Shown: positions 45,179 through 57,850 of the stretch, piece after piece | How the letters are laid out: each line of letters starts with the position of its first letter | Numbering within the stretch: the first letter of the stretch is position 1 | Assembly: GCA_963855995.1 (NCBI GenBank) | Contig: OY979726.1 | Span: 7,416,701 to 7,480,700, forward strand | Origin: Muricea muricata | Lineage: Eukaryota > Cnidaria > Anthozoa > Malacalcyonacea > Plexauridae | Reading direction: 5' to 3' | DNA length: 64,000 bases | Made by a program: the position numbers and the translations under genes | Notes under the pieces: model-generated | The model's database searches: none | What the model was told of the DNA's origin: nothing | Seen by the model: only the letters and a program-made list of their open reading frames with translations

Positions 45179-48100
45179 GCGGACATGCTAAGTTCTCCAA
45201 TTTCGATTTAGAAGCTGTCTTTTAGATACGCAATTTCAATATATCATTGTGCTCAACTCGTTCTTTTTAGCACTCAAAACATCATTTTAAGCTCTAAAAC
45301 GTCGCCGTGATCGATTTGAGACGGATATTTTTAGTTTGCAGTCTGAGCATGTTTTTACGCTCAAATCGCTTCCAGAACGCCTAAAACGCGATTTTGATGA
45401 TTGTAAGAACGTTTCTTTTCAGTCTCAAAGCATGTTGTAGGTTTCTCATTTCAACATGCTATTTTACTGATGTCGATAGTTTGAGCGCCGAAAACGTGAT
45501 TGCGGACTTGCTAAGTTCTCCAATTTCGATTTAGAAGCTGTCTTTTAGGTCCGCGCTTGCAATATATCATTGGGCTCAACTCGTTCATTTTAGCACTCAA
45601 AACATCATTTTAAGCTCTAAAACGTCGCCGTGATCGATTTGTGACGGATATTTTTAGTTTGCAGTCCGAGCATGTTTTTACGCTCAAATCAATTCCAGAA
45701 CGCCTAAAACGCGATTTTGATGATTATAAGAACGTTTCTTTTCAGTCTCAAAGCATGTTGTAGGTTTCTCATTTCAACATGCTATTTTACTGATGTCGAT
45801 AGTTTGAGCGCCGAAAACGTGATTGCGGACTTGCTAAGTTTTCCATTTTCGATTTAGAAGCTGTCTTTTAGGTCCACGATTGCAATATATCATTGGGCTC
45901 AACTCGTCCATTTTAGCACTCAAAACATCATTTTAAGCTCTAAAACGTCGCCGTGATCGATTTGAGACGGCAATTTTTAGTTGGCAGTCCGAGCATGTTT
46001 TTACGCTCAAATCGCTTCCAGAACGCCTAAAACGCGATTTTGATGATTGTAAGAACGTTTCTTTTCAGTCTCAAAGCATGTTGTAGGTTTCTCATTTCAA
46101 CATGCTATTTTACTGATGTCGATAGTTTGAGCGCCGAAAACGTGATTGCGGACTTGCTAAGTTCTCCAATTTCGATTTAGAAGCTGTCTTTTAGGTCCGC
46201 GCTTGCAATATATCATTGGGCTCAACTCGTTCATTTTAGCACTCAAAACATCATTTTAAGCTCTAAAACGTCGCCGTGATCAATTTGTGACGGATATTTT
46301 TAGTTTGCAGTCCGAGCATGTTTTTACGCTCAAATCAATTCCAGAACGCCTAAAACGCGATTTTGATGATTGTAAGAACGTTTCTTTTCAGTCTCAAAGC
46401 ATGTTGTAGGTTTCTCATTTCAACATGCTATTTTACTGATGTCGATACTTTGAGCGCCGAAAACGTGATTGCGGACTTGCTAAGTTTTCCATTTTCGATT
46501 TAGAAGCTGTCTTTTAGGTCCACGATTGCAATATATCATTGGGCTCAACTCGTCCATTTTAGCACTCAAAACATCATTTTAAGCTCTAAAACGTCGCCGT
46601 GATCGATTTGAAAAGGCAATTATTGTTGGCAGTCCGAGCATTTTTTTACTATCAAATCCCTTCGAGAACGCCTAAAACGCGATTTTGATTATTGTAAGAG
46701 CGTTTCTTTTCAGTCTCAATGCACGTTGTAGGTTTCTAATTTCAACATGCTATTTTGCTGATGTCGATAGTTTGAGGGCCGAAAACATGATTGCGGACAT
46801 GCTAAGTTCTACAATTTCGATTTAGAAGCTGTCTTTTAGATACGCGATTGCTATATATCATTGTGCTCAACTCGTTCTTTTTAGCACTCAAAACATCATT
46901 TTAAGCTCTAAAACGTCGCCGTGATCGATTTGAGACGGATATTTTTAGTTTGGAGTCTGAGCATGTTTTTACGCTCAAATCGCTTCGAGAACGCCTAAAA
47001 CGCGACTTTGATGATTGTAAGAGCGTTTCTTTTCAGTGTCAAAGCATGTTGTAGGTTTCTCATTTCAACATGCTATTTTGCTGATGTCGATAGTTTGAGC
47101 ACCGAAAACGTGATTGCGGACTTGCTAAGTTCTCCAATTTCGATTTAGAAGCTGTCTTTTAGGTCCGCGATTGCAATATATCATTGGGCTCAACTCGTTC
47201 ATTTTAGCACTCAAAACATCATTTTAAGCTCTAAAACGTCGCTGTGATTTATTTGAGACGGCAATTTTTAGTTGGCAGTCCGAGCATGTTTTTACGCTCA
47301 AATCGCTTAGAGAACGCCTAAAACGCGATTTTGATGATTGTAAGAGCGTTTTTTTTCAGTGTCAATGCATGTTGTAGGTTTCTCATTTCAACATGCTATT
47401 TTGCTGATGTCGATAGTTTGAGCGCCTTAAACGTGATTACGGACTTGCTAAGTTCTCCAATTTCGATTTAGAAGCTGTCTTTTAGGTCCACGATTGCAAT
47501 ATATCATTGGGCTTAACTCGTTCATTTTAGCACCCAAAACATCATTCTAAGCTCTAAAACGTCGCCGTGATCGATTTGAGACGGCAATTATTGTTGGAAG
47601 TCCGAGCATTTTTTTACGCTCAAATCGCTTCGAGAACGCCTAAAACGCGATTTTGATTATTGTAAGAGCGTTTCTTTTCAGTCTCAATGCACGTTGTAGG
47701 TTTCTAATTTCAACATGTTATTTTGCTGATGTCGATAGTTTGAGCGCCGAAAACATCATTGCGGACATGCTAAGTTCTCCAATTTCGATTTAGAAGCTGT
47801 CTTTTAGATACGCGATTTCAATATATCATTGTGCTCAACTCGTTCTTATTAGCACTCAAAACATCATTTTAAGATCTAAAACGTCGCCGTGATCGATTTG
47901 AGACGGATATTTTTAGTTTGGAGTCTGAGCATGTTTTTACGCTCAAATCGCTTCGAGAACGCCTAAAACGCGACTTTGATGATTGTAAGAGCGTTTCTTT
48001 TCAGTGTCAAAGCATGTTGTAGGTTTCTCATTTCAACATGCTATTTTGCTGATGTCGATAGTTTGAGCACCGAAAACGTGATTGAAGACTTGCTAAGTTC

Positions 48101-49190
48101 TCCAATTTCGATTTAGAAGCTGTCTTTTAGGTCCGCGATTGCAATATATCATTGGGCTCAACTCGTTCATTTTAGCACTCAAAACATCATTTTAAGCTCT
48201 AAAACGTCGCCGTGATCGATTTGAGACGGATATTTTTAGTTGGCAGTCCGAGCATGTTTTCACGCTCAAATCGCTTCCAGAACGCCTAAAACGCGATTTT
48301 GATGATTGTAAGAGCGTTTCTTTTCAGTGTCAATGCATGTTGTAGGTTCCTCATTTCAACATGCTATTTTGCTGATATCGATAGTTTGAGCGCCGAAAAC
48401 GTGATTGCGGACTTGCTAAGTTCTCCAATTTCGATTTAGAAGCTGTCTTTTAGGTCCGCGCTTGCAATATATCATTGGGCTCAACTCGTTCATTTTAGCA
48501 CTCAAAACATCATTTTAAGCTCTAAAACGTCGCCGTGATCGATTTGAGACGGATATTTTTAGTTTGCAGTCCGAGCATTTTTTTACGCTCAAATCAATTC
48601 CAGAACGCCTAAAACGCGATTTGATGATTGTAAGAACGTTTCTTTTCAGTCTCAAAGCATGTTGTAGGTTTCTCATTTCAACATGCTATTTTGCTGATGT
48701 CGATAGTTTGAGCCCCGAAAACGTGATTGCGGACTTGCTAAGTTATCTAATTTCGATTTAGAAGCTGTCTTTTAGGTCCGCGATTGCAATATATCATTGG
48801 GCTCAACTCGTTTATTTTAGCACTTAAAACATCATTTTAAGCTCTGAAACGTCGCCGTGATCGATTTGAGACGGATATTTTTAGTTGGAAGTCCGAGCAT
48901 GTTTTTACGCTCAAATCGCTTCCAGAACGCCTAAAACGCGATTTTGATGATTGTAAGAGCGTTTCTTTTCAGTGTCAATGCATGTTGTAGGTTTCTCATT
49001 TCAACATGCTATTTTGCTGATGTCGATAGTTTGAGCGCCGAAAACGTGATTGCGGACTTGCTAAGTTCTCCAATTTCGATTTAGAAGCTGTCTCTTAGGT
49101 CCACGATTGCAATATATCATTGGGCTCAACTCGTTCATTTTGGCACTCAAAACATCATTTTAAGCTCTAAAACGTCGCCGTGATCGATTT
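45179..49190 (+). repeat. 13-monomer HOR, 4195 bp, copy 2
   Basis: It repeats the preceding unit, with K at 48407 and TGTCTCTTAGG at about 49091. It ends where the last monomer changes from the A form (GAGAAGG, TTGGCAG) to a D form (GAGATGG, TTGGAAG). Private changes include GATCAATTTGTG near 46280, GATACTTTGAGC near 46446, GTTTTCACGCTC near 48258 and GGTTCCTCATTT near 48347. Confidence 0.85.
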
Positions 49191-50018
49191 GAGATGGCAA
49201 TTATTGTTGGAAGTCCGAGCATTTTTTTACGCTCAAATCGCTTCGAGAACGCCTAAAACGCGATTTTGATTATTGTAAGAGCGTTTCTTTTCAGTCTCAA
49301 TGCACGTTGTAGGTTTCTAATTTCAACATGCTATTTTGCTGATGTCGATAGTTTGAGCGCCGAAAACATGATTTCGGACATGCTAAGTTCTCCAATTTCG
49401 ATTTAGAAGCTGTCTTTTACATACGCGATTTCAATATATCATTGTGCTCAACTCGTTCTTTTTAGCACTCAAAACATCATTTTAAGCTCTAAAACGTCGC
49501 CGTGATCGATTTGAGACGCATATTTTTAGTTTGCAGTCTGAGCATTTTTTTACGCTCAAATCGCTTCGAGAACGCCTAAAACGCGATTTTGATGATTGTA
49601 AGAACGTTTCTTTTCAGTCTCAAAGCATGTTGTAGGTTTCTCATTTCAACATGCTATTTTGCTGATGTCGATAGTTTGAGCGCCGAAAACGTGATTGCGG
49701 ACTTGCTAAGTTCTCCAATTTCGATTTAGAAGCTGTCTTTTAGGTCCGCGCTTGCAATATATCATTGGGCTCAACTCGTTCATTTTAGCACTCAAAACAT
49801 CATTTTAAGCTCTAAAACGACGCCGTGATCGATTTGAGACGGATATTTTTAGTTTGCAGTCCGAGCATTTTTTTACGCTCAAATCAATTCCAGAACGCCT
49901 AAAACGCGATTTGATGATTGTAAGAACGTTTCTTTTCAGTCTCAAAGCATGTTGTAGGTTTCTCATTTCAACATGCTATTTTGCTGATGTCGATAGTTTG
50001 AGCGCCGAAAACGTGATT
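49191..50018 (+). repeat. Transitional monomers: D tail, E-like and K-like
   Basis: After the 13-mer the array holds the rest of a D, then an E-like monomer with GACGCATATTTTTAG and CATTTTTTTACGC, then a K-like monomer starting at 49697 that has the 1-bp deletion and TCAATTCCAG but normal GAGCGCCG and a private AACGACGCCGTG. The GACGCATATT mark is shared only with the monomer near 53717. Confidence 0.75.
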
Positions 50019-51636
50019 GTGGACTTGCTAAGTCCTCCAATTTCGATTTAGAAGCTGTCTTTTAGGTCCACGATTGCAATATATCATTGGGCTAAACTCG
50101 TACTTTTTAGCACTCAAGACATCATTTTAAGCTCCAAAACGTCGCCGTGATCGATTTGAGACGGCAATTATTGTTAGCAGTCCGAGCATTTTTTTACGCT
50201 CAAATCGCTTCGAGAACACCTAAAACGCGATTTTGATTATTGTAAGAGCGTTTCTTTTCAGTCTCAATGCACGTTGTAGGTTTGTAATTTCAACATGCTA
50301 TTTTGCTGATGTCGATAGTTTGATCGCCGGAAACATGATTGCGGACTTCCTATAAGTTCTCCAATTTCGATTTAGAAGACAGCTTTTAGGTACGCGATTG
50401 CAATATATTATTGTGCTCAACTCGTTCATTTTAGCACTAAAAACATCATTTTAAGCTACAAAACGTCGCCGTGATCGATTTGAGACGGCAATTTTTAGTG
50501 TGCAGTTTGAGCATGTTTTAACGCTCAAATCACTTCAAGAACGCCTAAAACGCGATTTTTATGACTGTAAGAGCGTTTCTTTTCATTCTCAAAGCATTTT
50601 GTAGGTTTCTAATTTCAACATGCTATTTTGCTTATGTCGATAGTCTGAGCGCCGAAAACATGATTGCGGACTTCCTATAAGTTCTCCAATTTCGATTTAG
50701 AAGCTGTCTTTTAGGACCGCGATTGCAATATATCATGGTGCTCAAGTCATTCTTTTTAGCACTCAAAACATCATTTTAAGCTCTAAAACGTCGCCGTGAT
50801 CGATTTGAGACGGATATTTTTAGTTGGAAGTCTGAGCATTTTTTTACGCTCAAATCGTTTCCAGAACGCCTAAAACGCGATTTTGATGGTTGTAAGAACG
50901 TTTCTTTTCAGTCTCAAAGCATGTTGTAGGTTTCTAATTTCAACATGCTATTTTGCTGATGTCGATAGTTTGAGCGCCGAAAACATGATTGCGGACATGC
51001 TAAGTTCTCCAATTTCGATTTAGAAGCTGTCTTTTAGGTACGCGATTTCAATATATCATTGTGCTCAACTCGTTCTTTTTAGCACTCAAAACATCATTTT
51101 AAGCTCTAAAACGTCGGCGTGATCGATTTTAGACGGAAATTTTTAGTTGGCAGTCTGAGCATGTTTTTACGCTCAAATCGCTCCAGAACGTCTAAAACGC
51201 GATTTTGATGATTGTAATAGCGTTTCTTTTCATTCTCAAAGCATGTTGTAGGTTTCTCATTTCAACATGCTATTTTCTGATGTCGATAGTTTGATCGCCG
51301 GAAACATGATTGCGGACTTCCTATAAGTTCTCCAATTTCGATTTAGAAGACAGCTTTTAAGTACGCGATTGCAATATATTATTGTGCTCAACTCGTTCAT
51401 TTTAGCACTCAAAACATCATTTTAAGCTCTAAAACGTCGCCGTGATCGATTTGAGACGGCAATTGTTAGTGTGCAGTCTGAGCATATTTTTACGCTCAAA
51501 TCACTTCCAGAACGCCTAAAACGCGATTTTGATGACTGTAAGAGCGTTTCTTTTCATTCTCAAAGCATGTTGTAGGTTTCTCATTTCAACATTCTATTTT
51601 GCTGATGTCGATAGTTTTAGCGCCGAAAACGTGATT
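50019..51636 (+). repeat. Patch of divergent monomers with irregular lengths
   Basis: Five monomers start at 50019, 50341, 50666, 50991 and 51312, with lengths 322, 325, 325, 321 and 325 bp. They have marks seen nowhere else: CTTCCTATAAGTTCTCC (2 extra bases), AGAAGACAGCTTTT, GATCGCCGGAAAC, ATATTATTGTG, AGTGTGCAGT and GGTTTGTAATTTC. Those at 50341 and 51312 share most of these marks at an offset of 971 bp, so an old three-monomer period may be present. The patch seems to have escaped recent homogenisation. Confidence 0.85.
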
Positions 51637-52281
51637 GCGGACTTGCTAAGTTCTCCAATTTCGATTTAGAAGCTGTCTTTTAGGTCCGCGATTGCAATAT
51701 ATCATTGGGCTCAACTCGTTCATTTTAGCACTCAAAACATCGTTTTAAGCTCTAAAACGTCGCCGTGATCGATTTGAGACGGCAATTATTGTTGGCAGTC
51801 GGAGCATTTTTTCACGCTCAAATCGCTTCGAGAACGCCTAAAACGCGATTTTGATTATTGTAAGAGCGTTTCTTTTCAGTCTCAATGCACGTTGTAGGTT
51901 TCTAATTTCAACATGCTATTTTGCTGATGTCGATAGTTTGAGCGCCGAGAACATGATTGCGGACATGCTAAGTTCTCCAATTTCGATTTAGAAGCTGTCT
52001 TTTAGATACGCGATTGCTATATATCATTGTGCTCAACTCGTTCTTTTTAGCACTCAAAACATCATTTTAAGCTCTAAAACGTCGCCGTGATCGATTTAAG
52101 ACGGATATTTTTAGTTTGCAGTCTGAGCATGTTTTTACGCTCAAATCGCTTCCAGAACGCCTAAAACGCGATTTTGATGATTGTAAGAACGTTTCTTTTC
52201 AGTCTCAAAGCATGTTGTAGGTTTCTCATTTCAACATGCTATTTTACTGATGTCGATAGTTTGAGCGCCGAAAACGTGATT
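51637..52281 (+). repeat. Two bridging monomers right of the divergent patch
   Basis: The monomer at 51637 has AACATCGTTTTAAG and CAGTCGGAGCATTTTTTCACG. The one at 51959 has the GATTGCTATATATC mark of type M, with a TTTAAGACGG middle and a B-type end with ATTTTACTG. They join the divergent patch to the I-J repeats. Confidence 0.75.
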
Positions 52282-53895
52282 GCGGACTTGCTAAGTTCTC
52301 CAATTTCGATTTAGAAGCTGTCTTTTAGGTCCGCGCTTGCAATATATCATTGGGCTCAACTCGTTCATTTTAGCACTCAAAACATCATTTTAAGCTCTAA
52401 AACGTCGCCGTGATCGATTTGTGACGGATATTTTTAGTTTGCAGTCCGAGCATGTTTTTACGCTCAAATCAATTCCAGAACGCCTAAAACGCGATTTTGA
52501 TGATTGTAAGAACGTTTCTTTTCAGTCTCAAAGCATGTTGTAGGTTTCTCATTTCAACATGCTATTTTACTGATGTCGATAGTTTGAGCGCCGAAAACGT
52601 GATTGCGGACTTGCTAAGTTTTCCATTTTCGATTTAGAAGCTGTCTTTTAGGTCCACGATTGCAATATATCATTGGGCTCAACTCGTCCATTTTAGCACT
52701 CAAAACATCATTTTAAGCTCTAAAACGTCGCCGTGATCGATTTGAGACGGCAATTTTTAGTTGGCAGTCCGAGCATGTTTTTACGCTCAAATCGCTTCCA
52801 GAACGCCTAAAACGCGATTTTGATGATTGTAAGAACGTTTCTTTTCAGTCTCAAAGCATGTTGTAGGTTTCTCATTTCAACATGCTATTTTACTGATGTC
52901 GATAGTTTGAGCGCCGAAAACGTGATTGCGGACTTGCTAAGTTCTCCAATTTCGATTTAGAAGCTATCTTTTAGGTCCGCGCTTGCAATATATCATTGGG
53001 CTCAACTCGTTCATTTTAGCACTCAAAACATCATTTTAAGCTCTAAAACGTCGCCGTGATCGATTTGTGACGGATATTTTTAGTTTGCAGTCCGAGCATG
53101 TTTTTACGCTCAAATCAATTCCAGAACGCCTAAAACGCGATTTTGATGATTGTAAGAACGTTTCTTTTCAGTCTCAAAGCATGTTGTAGGTTTCTCATTT
53201 CAACATGCTATTTTACTGATGTCGATAGTTTGAGCGCCGAAAACGTGATTGCGGACTTGCTAAGTCTTCCATTTTCGATTTAGAAGCTGTCTTTTAGGTC
53301 CACGATTGCAATATATCATTGGGCTCAACTCGTCCATTTTAGCACTCAAAACATCATTTTAAGCTCTAAAACGTCGCCGTGATCGATTTGAGAAGGCAAT
53401 TATTGTTGGCAGTCCGAGCATTTTTTTACTATCAAATCCCTTCGAGAACGCCTAAAACGCGATTTTGATTATTGTAAGAGCGTTTCTTTTCAGTCTCAAT
53501 GCACGTTGTAGGTTTCTAATTTCAACATGCTATTTTGCTGATGTCGATAGTTTGAGCGCCGAAAACATGATTGCGGACATGCTAAGTTCTCCAATTTCGA
53601 TTTAGAAGCTGTCTTTTAGATACGCAATTTCAATATATCATTGTGCTCAACTCGTTCTTTTTGGCACTCAAAACATCATTTTAAGCTCTAAAACGTCGCC
53701 GTGATCGATTTGAGACGCATATTTTTAGTTTGCAGTCTGAGCATTTTTTTACGCTCAAATCGCTTCGAGAACGCCTAAAACGCGATTTTGATGATTGTAA
53801 GAACGTTTCTTTTCAGTCTCAAAGCATGTTGTAGGTTTCTCATTTCAACATGCTATTTTGCTGATGTCGATAGTTTGAGCGCCGAAAACGTGATT
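52282..53895 (+). repeat. 5-monomer HOR I J I J/A B, 1614 bp, copy 1
   Basis: It is followed by copy 2 at 53896. Shared marks include GAAGCTATCTTTTAG (52964 and 54578 regions) and AAGTCTTCCATTTTCG (53266 and 54880), both offset by 1614 bp, and GTTCTTTTTGGCACTC in the B monomers. The copies part near 53715, where copy 1 reads GACGCATATT and copy 2 reads GACGGATATT. Confidence 0.87.
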
Positions 53896-55509
53896 GCGGA
53901 CTTGCTAAGTTCTCCAATTTCGATTTAGAAGCTGTCTTTTAGGTCCGCGCTTGCAATATATCATTGGGCTCAACTCGTTCATTTTAGCACTCAAAACATC
54001 ATTTTAAGCTCTAAAACGTCGCCGTGATCGATTTGTGACGGATATTTTTAGTTTGCAGTCCGAGCATGTTTTTACGCTCAAATCAATTCCAGAACGCCTA
54101 AAACGCGATTTTGATGATTGTAAGAACGTTTCTTTTCAGTCTCAAAGCATGTTGTAGGTTTCTCATTTCAACATGCTATTTTACTGATGTCGATAGTTTG
54201 AGCGCCGAAAACGTGATTGCGGACTTGCTAAGTTTTCCATTTTCGATTTAGAAGCTGTCTTTTAGGTCCACGATTGCAATATATCATTGGGCTCAACTCG
54301 TCCATTTTAGCACTCAAAACATCATTTTAAGCTCTAAAACGTCGCCGTGATCGATTTGAGACGGCAATTTTTAGTTGGCAGTCCGAGCATGTTTTTACGC
54401 TCAAATCGCTTCCAGAACGCCTAAAACGCGATTTTGATGATTGTAAGAACGTTTCTTTTCAGTCTCAAAGCATGTTGTAGGTTTCTCATTTCAACATGCT
54501 ATTTTACTGATGTCGATAGTTTGAGCGCCGAAAACGTGATTGCGGACTTGCTAAGTTCTCCAATTTCGATTTAGAAGCTATCTTTTAGGTCCGCGCTTGC
54601 AATATATCATTGGGCTCAACTCGTTCATTTTAGCACTCAAAACATCATTTTAAGCTCTAAAACGTCGCCGTGATCGATTTGTGACGGATATTTTTAGTTT
54701 GCAGTCCGAGCATGTTTTTACGCTCAAATCAATTCCAGAACGCCTAAAACGCGATTTTGATGATTGTAAGAACGTTTCTTTTCAGTCTCAAAGCATGTTG
54801 TAGGTTTCTCATTTCAACATGCTATTTTACTGATGTCGATAGTTTGAGCGCCGAAAACGTGATTGCGGACTTGCTAAGTCTTCCATTTTCGATTTAGAAG
54901 CTGTCTTTTAGGTCCACGATTGCAATATATCATTGGGCTCAACTCGTCCATTTTAGCACTCAAAACATCATTTTAAGCTCTAAAACGTCGCCGTGATCGA
55001 TTTGAGAAGGCAATTATTGTTGGCAGTCCGAGCATTTTTTTACTATCAAATCCCTTCGAGAACGCCTAAAACGCGATTTTGATTATTGTAAGAGCGTTTC
55101 TTTTCAGTCTCAATGCACGTTGTAGGTTTCTAATTTCAACATGCTATTTTGCTGATGTCGATAGTTTGAGCGCCGAAAACATGATTGCGGACATGCTAAG
55201 TTCTCCAATTTCGATTTAGAAGCTGTCTTTTAGATACGCAATTTCAATATATCATTGTGCTCAACTCGTTCTTTTTGGCACTCAAAACATCATTTTAAGC
55301 TCTAAAACGTCGCCGTGATCGATTTGAGACGGATATTTTTAGTTTGCAGTCTGAGCATGTTTTTACGCTCAAATCGCTTCGAGAACGCATAAAACGCGAT
55401 TTTGATGATTGTAAGAACGTTTCTTTTCAGTCTAAAAGCATGCTATAAGTTTCTCATTTCAACATGCTATTTTGCTGATGTCGATAGTTTGAGCGCCGAA
55501 AACGTGATT
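53896..55509 (+). repeat. 5-monomer HOR I J I J/A B, 1614 bp, copy 2
   Basis: Same order as copy 1. Its last B carries GAACGCATAAAACG and AGCATGCTATAAG, marks that recur in B monomers near 59270 and in part near 60285. A third version of the I J I J/A B order lies at about 57900-59380, 3873 bp from this one (AAGTCTTCC at 54880 and 58753), without the CTATC mark. Confidence 0.85.
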
Positions 55510-56476
55510 GCGGACTTGCTAAGTTCTCCAATTTCGATTTAGAAGCTGTCTTTTAGGTCCGCGATTGCAATATATCATTGGGCTCAACTCGTTCTTTTTA
55601 GCACTCAAAACATCCTTTTAAGCTCTAAAACGTCGCCGTGATCGATTTAAAACGGCAATTTTTAGTTGGCAGTCCGAGCATGTTTTTACGCTCAAATCGC
55701 TTCCAGAACGCCTAAAACGCGATTTTGATGATTGTAAGAGCGTTTCTTTCCAGTGTCAATGCATGTTGTAGGTTTCTCATTTCAACATGCTATTTTGCTG
55801 ATGTCGATAGTTTGAGCGCGGAAAACGTGATTGCGGACTTGCTAAGTTCTCCAATTTCGATTTAGAAGCTGTCTTTTAGGTCCACGATTGCAATATATCA
55901 TTGGGCTCAACTCGTTCATTTTAGCACTCAAAACATCATTTTAAGCTCTAAAACGTCGCCGTGATCGATTTGAGAAGGCAATTATTGTTGGCAGTCCGAG
56001 TTTTTTTTACTATCAAATCCCTTCGAGAACGCCTAAAACGCGATTTTGATTATTGTAAGAGCGTTTCTTTTCAGTCTCAATGCACGTTGTAGGTTTCTAA
56101 TTTCAACATGCTATTTTGCTGATGACGATAGTTTGAGCGCCGAAAACATGATTGCGGACATGCTAAGTTCTCCAATTTCGATTTAGAAGCTGTCTTTTAG
56201 ATACGCAATTTCAATATATCATTGTGCTCAACTCGTTCTTTTTAGCACTCAAAACATCATTTTAAGCTCTAAAACGTCGCCGTGATCGATTTGAGACGGA
56301 TATTTTTAGTTTGCAGTCTGAGCATGTTTTTACGCTCAAATCGCTTCGAGAACGCCTAAAACGCGATTTTGATGATTGTAAGAACGTTTCTTTTCAGTGT
56401 CAAAGCATGTTGTAGGTTTCTCATTTCAACATGCTATTTTGCTGATGTCGATAGTTTGAGCGCCGAAAACGTGATT
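55510..56476 (+). repeat. F, A and B monomers
   Basis: The F at 55510 has AACATCCTTTTAAG and a private GAGCGCGGAAAACG at its end. The A near 55833 has lost two bases (GTCCGAGTTTTTTTTAC, near 55997). The B at about 56156 ends in CAGTGTCAAAGC. The order resembles the left end of the window. Confidence 0.75.
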
Positions 56477-57850
56477 GCGGACTTGCTAAGTTCTCCAATT
56501 TTGATTTAGAAGCTGTGTTTTAGGTCCGCGCTTGCAATATATCATTGGGCTCAACTCGTTCATTTTAGCACTCAAAACATCATTTTAAGCTCTAAAACGT
56601 CGCCGTGATCGATTTGAGACGGATATTTTTAGTTTGCAGTCCGAGCATTTTTTTACGCTCAAATCAATTCCAGAACGCCTAAAACGCGATTTTGATGATT
56701 GTAAGAACGTTTCTTTTCAGTCTCAAAGCATGTTGTACGTTTCTCATTTCAACATGCTATTTTGCTGATGTCGATAGTTTGAGCGCCGAAAACATGATTG
56801 CGGACATGCTAAGTTCTCCATTTTCGATTTAGAAGCTGTCTTTTAGATACGCAATTTCAATATATCATTTTGCTCAACTCGTTCTTTTTAGCACTCAAAA
56901 CATCATTTTAAGCTCTAAAACGTCGCCGTGATCGATTTGAGACGGATATTTTTAGTTTGCAGTCTGAGCATGTTTTTACGCTCAAATCGCTTCGAGAACG
57001 CCTAAAACGCGATTTTGATGATTGTAAGAACGTTTCTTTTCAGTCTAAAAGCATGCTGTAAGTTTCTCATTTCAACATGCTATTTTGCTGATGTCGATAG
57101 TTTGAGCGCTGAAAACGTGATTGCGGACTTGCTAAGTTCTCCAATTTCGATTTAGAAGCTGTCTTTTAGGTCCGCGATTGCAATATATCATTGGGCTCAA
57201 CTCGTACTTTTTAGCACTCAAAACATCATTTTAAGCTCTAAAACGTCGCCGTGATCGATTTGAGACGGCAATTTTTAGTTGGCAGTCCGAGCATGTTTTT
57301 ACGCTCAAATCGCTTCCAGAACGCCTTAAACGCGATTTTGATGATTGTAAGAACGTTTCTTTTCAGTCTCAAAGCATGTTGTAGGTTTCACATTTCAACA
57401 TGCTATTTTACTGATGTCGATAGTTTGAGCGCCGAAAACGTGATTGCGGACTTGCTAAGTTCTCCAATTTCGATTTAGAAGCTGTCTTTTAGGTCCGCGC
57501 TTGCAATATATCATTGGGCTCAACTCGTTCATTTTAGCACTCAAAACATCATTTTAAGCTCTAAAACGTCGCCGTGATCGATTTGAGACGGATATTTTTA
57601 GTTTATAGTCTGAGCATGTTTTTACGCTCAAATCGCTTCGAGAACGCCTAAAACGCGACTTTGATGATTGTAAGAGCGTTTCTTTTCAGTGTCAAAGCAT
57701 GTTGTAGGTTTCTCATTTCAAGATGCTATTTTGCTGATGTCGATAGTTTGAGCACCGAAAACGTGATTGAAGACTTGCTAAGTTCTCCAATTTCGATTTA
57801 GAAGCTGTCTTTTAGGTCCGCGATTGCAATATATCATTGGGCTCAACTCG
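56477..57850 (+). repeat. Four-monomer segment duplicated 6134 bp away, copy 1
   Basis: Marks are AATTTTGATTTAGAAGCTGTGTTTTAGG (positions about 56496-56523; split here as AATTTTGATTTAG and CTGTGTTTTAGG), TTGTACGTTTC, CTGTAAGTTTC, CGCCTTAAACGCG, GTTTCACATTTC, GTTTATAGTCTG and TTCAAGATGC. All recur at 62611-63984. The duplicated stretch is not tandem; 15 or so other monomers lie between. Confidence 0.85.

Noticed and set aside
57251..57478. 75-codon open frame, also at 63385
   Set aside because: It starts at GTG and overlaps a monomer junction. It is a product of local base changes such as GCCTTAAACG in one duplicated segment. Most monomers have stops in this frame.
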